NCBI GenBank assembly: GCA_016784425.1
Contig: JADHUQ010000014.1
Location: 1-21,789, forward strand
DNA: 21,789 bases
From: Candidatus Delongbacteria bacterium
GTDB taxonomy: Bacteria > CAIWAD01 > BS150m-G50
Direction: 5' to 3'
Part shown: positions 16,201-21,789 of the stretch, in pieces
Layout of the letters: each line of letters opens with the position of its first letter
Position numbering within the stretch: position 1 is the first letter of the stretch
The notes under the pieces: generated by a model
Told to the model about the DNA's origin: nothing
What the model saw: only the letters and a program-made list of their open reading frames with translations
Database searches by the model: none
Program-made: the position numbers and the translations under genes

Positions 16201-19200
16201 TGGTTATCACCGGTGCAAGCCATACTGATAATCACACACAGTTTGCGGTTGATGCGGACGCCCTGGAAACCGGTTGTGACGATAACGGCAATCCGGAACT
16301 CAGCTACGATCAACAATTCGATCATGTGTTCGACATTTCGCCGCAAACCAATGCGGCTGAATGGTCCCCATTCCACGAGATCTATGATGACGCCGCACCG
16401 TTCTGTTATGACTACTACTACCAGTACGATTCCTGGTCAGTCACCAACTTCGTCTCAGAGTTCTACCTCAGCTGGACGGAAAACCTGGACGGTGATGTTA
16501 CTGATTTTGCTGTCTGGTCGATGACCGATGACTGTCTCCATCTCAATATTGATGCTATCTTCTGGAGCGACGGAACTAACACCATCGAGTTTCTGGTGGA
16601 GGGTGATGCCAATGAAACCGGTTGCAACGGTGGTGCTGAACCGATTGTGAACTTCCTGGGTACCGACGAGTTGGATGATGAATGGGGCAATACCCCAGAC
16701 TTCAGCAGCTATACCCTGCGCGATCTGGCGATACCGCAACAGTATGACTGGGTTTACCTGGATGCCGATATCGATGGACGGGTTGAAACTGTAGTGGTCG
16801 AGTATACCGAGTATGTCAATTTTGCCTGGAACTCCAATGACTGGGCTTTCGGGAACAACATTGATCTGAATCTCGGCTTCAGCTCCGTTGCGGCAGAAGA
16901 TGCCACCATTTCCTTCACAGTTACCTCTGATCCTAACGAAACCGGCTGTGACAACAACGGTAATCCGACCATCGCATATACCAACAACAACAACCGGATC
17001 ACCGATATTTCGTTAGCTGGTAATATTGCCCCTTCAACCATTCCAACTGAGGTTCCTGACGGGGCGGCACCGTTCTGCATCATGGGCACCGGTACCTATA
17101 CCGATGTCAACGCTGACGGTACGGTTGACCGGGTGGATCTCCACTTTACCGAGGATCTGACCGGTTTCACCTATGCTGCCATTGACTGGCCGATCGAGGG
17201 TGGTGATCTTGATCTGGTTATCCAGACCGCCTTCCTTATCAGCAACAGCTCGATCCTGTTCGCCGTTGAGGGTGATCCCTGTGAGACTGGTGTGAATAAT
17301 GATTTCGGGATAGAACCGAACTTCATCTATACCCCGAACGCCCCGGAACATATCATGGACGCTGCCGGCAACATTACCGGTGAGTTCAGCCGTGGTTTGA
17401 TCGATGATGCCGCACCGGTACTCAATGATTGCGATATGGACGCACTGGCTTATACCGATGATAATCACAACGGTGTGGTTGATCATGTCTATATCCGTTA
17501 TACCGAACCGGTATTCTGTAACACCGCCGCCGGTGTCTGGGAAGTCAACATTCCGTTGATCAATTACTATCCAGATCCGACAGCTGTAGAGGGGAGCGGT
17601 ACCAGTGAACTGTGTTTGACCGGTTTCTCTGTACCCGCCTATATGACCTTCCTGGAGGACGCCACGCTGGCCCTGACTTCCGGATCGGTAGTCTGGGATA
17701 ACAACGGCAACTTCCTTGACGCCTTCCCCGCAACACAGCTTGCCGATGAAGCTGAGCCTGTTGCCTATATCGTGCAGGCTGAAAGTGATCCCATCTTCCT
17801 GGGTGAACGGCAGCATCTCGACATCGTCTTCTCAGAACTGGTGGTGCAGGATGGCAGCCTTGATCCTGATGTTATCTACTCCACCAACGGTGAAGTGCAA
17901 CGGGATGTACCCTGTTCCACTTCTCCGGAGTGGGTGGCTTATTTCTATCCCCAGTTCTCCAACATCGTTCAGAGCCAGTACAGCGTTGACGCCGATGATG
18001 TGATCCTGTTCGGTGAAACCGGCGAAGCCCTGATCGGTATCTCCGGTGCGGTGGATGAGAACGGCAATGTGATGGCGGTCTGCCCACCCTATCCTGATGA
18101 GTACAACTTCTCCATCGATGCCCGCGCCGCCATCCTGATCAGTACAAATTCGGTCGGTGAAATCGAAGCGGGTGTACCTTTCATGGTGCATCTCGATGCG
18201 ATGGACGCCGGTGGTACGATCCTGGACGAGTATTATGGTGAGTTCGTGGAATTCAGCACCAACCTCGACGAAGACCAGATAATCATGCCTGCCGGTGCCG
18301 TACCGCTCATCGATGGTGTCGGTGATTTCATGATCACCGTAATGGAACCGATTGATGAATTCTTCCTGTATGTGCGTGAAGAGGGTGGTCGTATCGATAA
18401 TCTCGGTAATGGTGAAGGACCCTATCCTGTCGTAGCGCCAACTATCGACGCGCCTGATGCCAGCTGGGCAGAGGATTCGCCGGAAGATCAAGGTAACTTC
18501 ATTGATCTCTTCTGTGAATTCTCCGACAACGATCCCGCTTCGCCCCTCTATGATGAAGATCTGGTCGGTTATAATTATGTGGCCGAATACCGCTGGTACA
18601 GAGATACCGGTGACTATCTGGTACTCATCGCTCAGACCCCGCAGGATGACCTGGTAGACATCGTCTATGAGCGTTATGACACAGAGGGTGATACCTCAAC
18701 CTATGATTACTATGTTGCGGCCTGGTCGAACAGCGGTTCCTCCGGACCGTTGACCGGTGGCGGTTTTGACGACGCTGTCCGGGCACTTGACGGCAGACGG
18801 GCCATGAACTATGCACCGGGTGTCTACTACAGTATCGGTGATCCTGATGCCAGGGTTGGTGATATCATCCGGGTGAATGTCGGCGACTATCCTGAAATGA
18901 CTTCACGCGAGACCGATTATTCCAGTCCACTGGTCTTCGCCGGCAGGCTGCGTCCCTTTGACAACATCCCACCGCGGGCGGTTGAGGAGTTCGCGATTGC
19001 TGCCTCCGGACAGTATGATCTCGACTTCGATTGGAACGAGGTAGATCACGGTATCAACGGGTCGATCGAGATTAATCCGATCTACTATCATATTTACCGT
19101 GGCACCGCAGTTGACGCTATTGACGAACTGGTCACTATCACTACCGATATCGGCTGGATTGATAATGATGTCGTCGGCAATCCTGAAACAAACTACTTCT

Positions 19201-20411
19201 ACCGTATCGCCGCCAATGACTGGGATAACGAGTCGGAGCTCAGCCTCATCCTGGGTGAGTACGACTACCTTCTCCAGTCAGCAGCAGGTACCGACTGGAA
19301 CTACATCGGACTGCCGCTCAAGGTCGGTTTGACTGATGCCGAGGAACTGGTCGACGCTCTCGAGGGCAGCGACGGTGCAGCTGACTGGGTTTCCGACCAG
19401 CAGGGTTGGGACACCTACGCTCCGTTGCGTTCCAACTTCGATCTGGAAGATGGTCACGCCTACCTGGTCAATTATCCCGAGGGAGAAACCGTCTACACCT
19501 TTATCGGTGAGGCCGTGCTGGATGTCAACTTCCAGCTGGTTACCACCACCACTACCGACTGGAACGATGTTGGTGTACCGCTGACTGAAACCGGTATTGA
19601 ATCACTGGGTGACCTGGTTGCTGCGATTGACTTCGCCGATGCCGCCGCCCTCTTCAATACTGAAGCCCAGAGCTGGTATGTCTACTTTAACGGTTTCCCG
19701 GAGGAGTGGGACCGCGATATCACCGTTGGACAGGCGGTACTGGTTAATGTGACTGACGAAAGCAGCTGGCCGGAAACAGGTCTCGAGCGTGGTAATGGCG
19801 AAATCTGGGTTGAAGACGCTGCTACTGACGCACCGCATCTGGTCTGGGGTAACATCTACAATGAGGATGGCAGCCCCGTCGGTGCCGAGATAATGGTCAA
19901 CGCCTACATCCTCGGTCGTGAAAACGACATACTTAGTACAACTGACTTTGCAGTCCAGGTGAGTGACGGCTTCTATTCCATCCAGGTTGGTGACTTCAAT
20001 CAGCCCTGGCGTGCCGGTGAGACCATCCGTCTCGAGTTCCGCGACAACAGAGGTTATGGTGCCAACAGTGACCTCAACCTCAGCTGGGAAGTCGCTGACA
20101 ACGGTGGTGTACTGGTGATGGAAGAGCTGCCGACTGAGTATGCACTCTATCAGAATTACCCCAACCCCTTCAACCCGACAACCGTTGTACCGTTTGACCT
20201 GGTGGATCGCACCCTGGTCGACATTACTGTCTACAACATGCTGGGCAAGAAGGTGGCGACAGTTCTGAATGAGAACCTGCCTGCCGGTCACCACGAAGTA
20301 ACCTGGAATGGCAGTAATTCTTACGGTCACCAGGTAGCTTCCGGTGTTTACTTCATCCGTATGAATGCCGCTGACTTCGTCACTACCAAGAAACTGATGA
20401 AGGTCAAGTAA
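13212..20411 (+). CDS. Giant secreted Ig-like repeat protein with calcium-type loops and T9SS sorting domain
   Basis: The ATG at 13212 follows GGAGGA with five bases spacing and opens a clean signal peptide ending ALA (residue 23); a GTG at 13140 would overlap the previous gene and bury the signal peptide. The 2399-residue protein has about 13 Ig-like units of 100-130 residues from residue 129 to about 1630. Units typically start 'D-x-A-A-P', carry an EF-hand-like loop (DTDGDGKVD, DINLDGTVD, DADIDGRVE, DVNADGTVD), then an 'FSE/YTE' strand and often 'ETGxNxGxEPxIxY' and 'GN'. An FN3-like domain (about 1918-2012), two Trp-rich modules (from about 2027 and 2115) like those of the first gene in the window, a PHLVWG module (2208-2295) and a type A sorting domain (NYPNPFNPTT at 2315) follow. 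A large surface or secreted adhesin-like protein is likely. No enzyme domain is visible. Confidence 0.92.
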   Translation: MRKAIAFLSVFCVTLVATQVALAQPSDPNAAQFSVTEAAAGSNDTITGLAGAVTGLDWVYVYADASQTTLLATAQSAADGSIAAFSIGDGATVNGVILNNQVDNTVYAWAWDGALFSSGYITLDNDVVGPVLTGSSTFDTDGDGKVDKTTFTFDENISDVASGNVNVYMNVEIEGQGCTDFSTGSVPNDNTCSYLIIVDAQEVPGTGYMDIAFTDHASAGITDALGNEALDFTDSADDLAAPVFVGVLDGNFSRTVDDKELIAYVSENLNAAEAVQEFRYRMTQFYVVPFNVAYQSGVSWGSRLTMTVSENYTYSWNTDATGTDAGNGTNNLGIQQTLLASCYVHDLALVHDLSGNPMEEYVGQASPFSDVIDNAPPKHIYGEYRDINLDGTVDEVGVVFSEQLLDTPAPPLYEGWTVNNITGAEVDGLSLCTYGDWGDFENTLCLSLDPGSNDVTYFPNAVVNYTPGNITDVNSIPAAAFSTFPLEDFAAPQLVDGNGSDMPIAYYDTDNDGMINEVVLNYTEDVICNTLAADWTAEAYDLTGFDLVGPYACAGSSLTIGAVTDPFVTGAVGGGTEPTITYLGSFGEVADAAGNVLAPFIGETILDKAAPIAVVYEYFDTDVPYPNGDVDRFDLTYSEDVIFSFAPGNWAITGGDLNMDYLSLITDPPYASDNDMLTFPVDCDNNETGVNDGTEPVISYDDVGGPGVTDLAGNTAWDQVMTLVDKAAPFKLNASYWDNLPLNGQVDNFTMDFTENIEYTFVAGDWDVITRGDINLGDVTDVVITDYSLVAMALGDECTTGTDSPSGDEPSIYYENIATGINDGKGNLLTQISSGLTDHAPGVPCGGNYTDDSGNGTVDLVELNFSENLTNFVYSAADWDFTPNPLSFAITGYTQVDKNLFFDVDALVDLTGVNGGTEPSICYTNNACNVKDWQNNCLEDDCWEVIDEAAPIILDFAYYDNDVDGTVETIEIMWSEFVTFTFDLADWDLFNNDDLNLVITGASHTDNHTQFAVDADALETGCDDNGNPELSYDQQFDHVFDISPQTNAAEWSPFHEIYDDAAPFCYDYYYQYDSWSVTNFVSEFYLSWTENLDGDVTDFAVWSMTDDCLHLNIDAIFWSDGTNTIEFLVEGDANETGCNGGAEPIVNFLGTDELDDEWGNTPDFSSYTLRDLAIPQQYDWVYLDADIDGRVETVVVEYTEYVNFAWNSNDWAFGNNIDLNLGFSSVAAEDATISFTVTSDPNETGCDNNGNPTIAYTNNNNRITDISLAGNIAPSTIPTEVPDGAAPFCIMGTGTYTDVNADGTVDRVDLHFTEDLTGFTYAAIDWPIEGGDLDLVIQTAFLISNSSILFAVEGDPCETGVNNDFGIEPNFIYTPNAPEHIMDAAGNITGEFSRGLIDDAAPVLNDCDMDALAYTDDNHNGVVDHVYIRYTEPVFCNTAAGVWEVNIPLINYYPDPTAVEGSGTSELCLTGFSVPAYMTFLEDATLALTSGSVVWDNNGNFLDAFPATQLADEAEPVAYIVQAESDPIFLGERQHLDIVFSELVVQDGSLDPDVIYSTNGEVQRDVPCSTSPEWVAYFYPQFSNIVQSQYSVDADDVILFGETGEALIGISGAVDENGNVMAVCPPYPDEYNFSIDARAAILISTNSVGEIEAGVPFMVHLDAMDAGGTILDEYYGEFVEFSTNLDEDQIIMPAGAVPLIDGVGDFMITVMEPIDEFFLYVREEGGRIDNLGNGEGPYPVVAPTIDAPDASWAEDSPEDQGNFIDLFCEFSDNDPASPLYDEDLVGYNYVAEYRWYRDTGDYLVLIAQTPQDDLVDIVYERYDTEGDTSTYDYYVAAWSNSGSSGPLTGGGFDDAVRALDGRRAMNYAPGVYYSIGDPDARVGDIIRVNVGDYPEMTSRETDYSSPLVFAGRLRPFDNIPPRAVEEFAIAASGQYDLDFDWNEVDHGINGSIEINPIYYHIYRGTAVDAIDELVTITTDIGWIDNDVVGNPETNYFYRIAANDWDNESELSLILGEYDYLLQSAAGTDWNYIGLPLKVGLTDAEELVDALEGSDGAADWVSDQQGWDTYAPLRSNFDLEDGHAYLVNYPEGETVYTFIGEAVLDVNFQLVTTTTTDWNDVGVPLTETGIESLGDLVAAIDFADAAALFNTEAQSWYVYFNGFPEEWDRDITVGQAVLVNVTDESSWPETGLERGNGEIWVEDAATDAPHLVWGNIYNEDGSPVGAEIMVNAYILGRENDILSTTDFAVQVSDGFYSIQVGDFNQPWRAGETIRLEFRDNRGYGANSDLNLSWEVADNGGVLVMEELPTEYALYQNYPNPFNPTTVVPFDLVDRTLVDITVYNMLGKKVATVLNENLPAGHHEVTWNGSNSYGHQVASGVYFIRMNAADFVTTKKLMKVK
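13596..18110 (+). repeat. About thirteen coding repeats for Ig-like units in the giant protein
   Basis: Unit starts can be read from the 'AAP'-type boundary, the first near 13596 and the last near 17751. Ten of the 13 units keep a recognisable Asp/Asn-Gly loop of the D-x-D-x-D-G type soon after the boundary. Eight keep a 'TG..N.G.EP' box about 70 residues later. Units two, nine and thirteen have lost the loop. DNA identity between units is modest, so the array is older than the ASH array at 1494-4730. Confidence 0.8.
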
Positions 20412-20427
20412 GGTTTAACACTACAAT

Positions 20428-20457
20428 CCCGGGGGGCAAACACCCCCCGGGGTTTTT
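20428..20457 (+). terminator. Strong intrinsic terminator after the giant-protein gene
   Basis: A perfect 9-bp GC-only stem (CCCGGGGGG 20428-20436 with CCCCCCGGG 20443-20451, loop CAAACA) is followed by TTTTT at 20453-20457. It starts 17 bases after the stop codon. The next coding sequence begins only three bases after the T-run. Confidence 0.93.
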
Positions 20458-20460
20458 CTT

Positions 20461-21324
20461 ATGTTCTTTACGGTAGTTCTGTTAATCGTTCTCTCCGCAG
20501 TTTTCCCGGCGGAATGTCCGGGGCAGGGTACGCCCCACCTGGTTTTTGGTGAGGCGATAAATTCCCAGCTGCACCCATGTCCTCAAGTGGTGCTCTCTGC
20601 CTGGCTGGCAGCGTATGAAGATGATGTTATCAGTGGGCAGTTTGCGGATGGTCTCTTTGAGGTTGAAGTCTCCGATTTTGACTTCAGCTGGCAGATCGGG
20701 GATGAACTGATGATCGCTTTAACCGATCCGCTGACAGAACAGGTGGATACCCTCAGTCTTATCCTGACTGAGTCTTCCTGGCAGAACCTCGGCTTTGTTC
20801 ATCTGGAATCCACCGGGATCCGGCTTGACAACCTGGTTGATGCTGAAATGGAAGTTGGTGACACCGAAACACTGACTGTCCGGATCGAGTACCTGGATAA
20901 CAGCTGGTCGGTTCCGATCTGTGAAAACTTTGAACTGCTGGTAAGTGGTAACGCGGTCACGGTGGTCTCGCCCTGTCTCATCGAGGCGGTGGTACCGGGT
21001 GAGAGTACGATAACAGCGTCGATTTTTGGAGCGACTGCCAACATCAACCGGACGGTAGTCGGCGAAGAGGTGTTGGAACAGCAAGGAACGCTACCAGGGC
21101 TGTTTGACTGCTCTTCAGTCATAACAGGACCCGAGCTGCAGCTGTGGGTAAATCACCCGCTTGAGTTGTCTGTCTACGACCTGCTGGGGCGTCTGCTGCT
21201 GCAGCAGTCAATTGGAACGACTGGTATCCTGCAGTTGGATATCAGTCTGCGCAGTGGAACCTACCTGCTGGCAGGCCGTAGTGGTGCTACTGTCCAGACG
21301 CAACTTGTCTGTCTGGTTCACTAA
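20461..21324 (+). CDS. Small secreted protein: PHLVxG module, Big-2-like domain, degenerate sorting domain
   Basis: The 287-residue frame starts with a hydrophobic signal peptide (FFTVVLLIVLSAVFPA); no earlier start exists in frame before the stop at 20416. No Shine-Dalgarno is present: the bases upstream are the terminator stem and T-run. The motif TPHLVFG at 24-30 opens a module also found in the next protein and near the end of the giant protein. The middle (about 110-195) resembles a bacterial Ig-like Big-2 domain, with MEVGDTETLTV and the closing VVPGESTITASIFG. The C-terminal 65 residues look like a worn T9SS sorting domain: LELSVYDLLGRLLLQQ and GTYLLAGRSG survive, but the YPNPFNP signature is missing and the end is LVCLVH rather than a basic KLxKxK. 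Function is unknown. Whether it is still T9SS cargo is uncertain. Confidence 0.82.
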   Translation: MFFTVVLLIVLSAVFPAECPGQGTPHLVFGEAINSQLHPCPQVVLSAWLAAYEDDVISGQFADGLFEVEVSDFDFSWQIGDELMIALTDPLTEQVDTLSLILTESSWQNLGFVHLESTGIRLDNLVDAEMEVGDTETLTVRIEYLDNSWSVPICENFELLVSGNAVTVVSPCLIEAVVPGESTITASIFGATANINRTVVGEEVLEQQGTLPGLFDCSSVITGPELQLWVNHPLELSVYDLLGRLLLQQSIGTTGILQLDISLRSGTYLLAGRSGATVQTQLVCLVH

Positions 21325-21359
21325 CAGGGTAAAAAACATACAAGATAAAGGGAAATACT

Positions 21360-21789
21360 ATGGCACATCTGCTGAGACTCCGTAGCGTCAGTCTGTTATT
21401 CGTTTTGATTGTCATCAGTATGTCCCTTCCCCGGACGACTGTAGCGCAGTCGATACCGCATCTCATCTATGGTAATCTCGAGAATTATCTGGGTGAATTT
21501 CCCGCTGAAGCAGATCTGGAGTTCTGTGTGACCCTCAGACCGGGTGAACCGACAGAGCAGACCCTCTGCTATCCCGATCCTGATCAATTTGGCTGGGACT
21601 ACAGCGAGGAGACCGGCGGCTGGCGTGCCGAGTGTTCGGAGTTCAACTTCTGGGTGGTGGATGATATTGTCGAAGTCACTTTCAGTACACCTCTGGCAGC
21701 TGGATCTGTTCAAGGAAACCTGGACTCTTCACCAGCCCAGAATATGGGTTTGACCATAATCTGGTATCTGCCGATTATCGATCCGGTAT
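21360..21789 (+). CDS. Secreted protein with N-terminal PHLVxG module, 3' part missing
   Basis: The ATG at 21360 is preceded by AAAGGGA at seven bases spacing and opens a signal peptide (basic MAHLLRLRS, hydrophobic core, cleavage likely after TVA at residue 29). The frame stays open to the window edge, giving 143 visible residues. IPHLIYG follows the signal peptide directly, as in the preceding protein, and the module ends in SSPAQNMGLTIIW, which parallels SSWQNLGFVHL of that protein. Conserved aromatic and Cys positions (RPGE, GGWRAECSEF) recall an extracellular module that I have seen repeatedly in FCB secreted proteins but cannot assign to a named family. The 35-base gap to the preceding gene suggests one transcript. 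Confidence 0.85.
   Translation, partial: MAHLLRLRSVSLLFVLIVISMSLPRTTVAQSIPHLIYGNLENYLGEFPAEADLEFCVTLRPGEPTEQTLCYPDPDQFGWDYSEETGGWRAECSEFNFWVVDDIVEVTFSTPLAAGSVQGNLDSSPAQNMGLTIIWYLPIIDPV

Noticed and set aside
15342..16376. Long minus-strand open frame (344 codons) opposite the giant protein gene
   Set aside because: It lies entirely antisense to a clearly coding frame with repeats and has no ribosome binding site or recognisable domain; it arises from the codon bias of the Asp/Thr-rich sense strand.
20500..20520. Lipoprotein signal around Cys19 of the protein at 20461
   Set aside because: The residues before the Cys (P-A-E) do not fit the usual lipobox, so a standard signal peptide is more likely.

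Overview
The window looks like a chromosomal segment of a bacterium from the FCB superphylum, probably one of its uncultured candidate phyla rather than a well-studied Bacteroidetes genus. The reason is that three large secreted proteins end in the type A C-terminal sorting domain with the YPNPFNP signature that is typical of type IX secretion (T9SS) cargo in that group, and a PorV/PorQ-like outer-membrane protein is encoded beside one of them. Every gene I can support lies on the + strand. The exact phylum cannot be told from the sequence alone.

Layout: (1) 1-6740: the 3' part of a secreted protein, then a 1877-residue modular surface protein built from ten ASH/HYDIN-like domains, four 'tandem-95' cadherin-like domains and a sorting domain, closed by an intrinsic terminator. 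(2) 6817-7326: intergenic region with a pair of identical palindromes, a good sigma-70-type promoter and a textbook FMN riboswitch. (3) 7327-10987: a complete riboflavin operon ribD-ribE-ribBA-ribH, which covers the whole route from GTP and ribulose 5-phosphate to riboflavin apart from the phosphatase step that is normally supplied elsewhere. (4) 10988-12087: 1.1 kb without a convincing gene. It opens with an unusual array of degenerate copies of the 3' end of ribH, continues through an AT-richer stretch that may be decayed foreign DNA, and ends with a promoter and a long structured leader. (5) 12088-20411: a PorV/PorQ-like protein followed by a 2399-residue secreted protein with about 13 Ig-like repeats, most of them carrying an EF-hand-like Asp-rich loop, and a T9SS sorting domain. 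A strong terminator follows. (6) 20461-21789: two smaller secreted proteins, the second cut by the window edge, which share an N-terminal 'PHLVxG' module with the end of the giant protein.

How it works together: the riboflavin block is a self-contained biosynthetic operon under FMN feedback control. The flanking genes form a secretome cluster whose large repeat proteins are probably exported by a T9SS-like route and anchored at or released from the cell surface. The features that most deserve a second look are the ribH 3'-end repeat array, the start codon placed directly after a terminator at 20461, the long leader with a UNCG hairpin before the PorV-like gene, and the extracellular modules shared between neighbouring genes.
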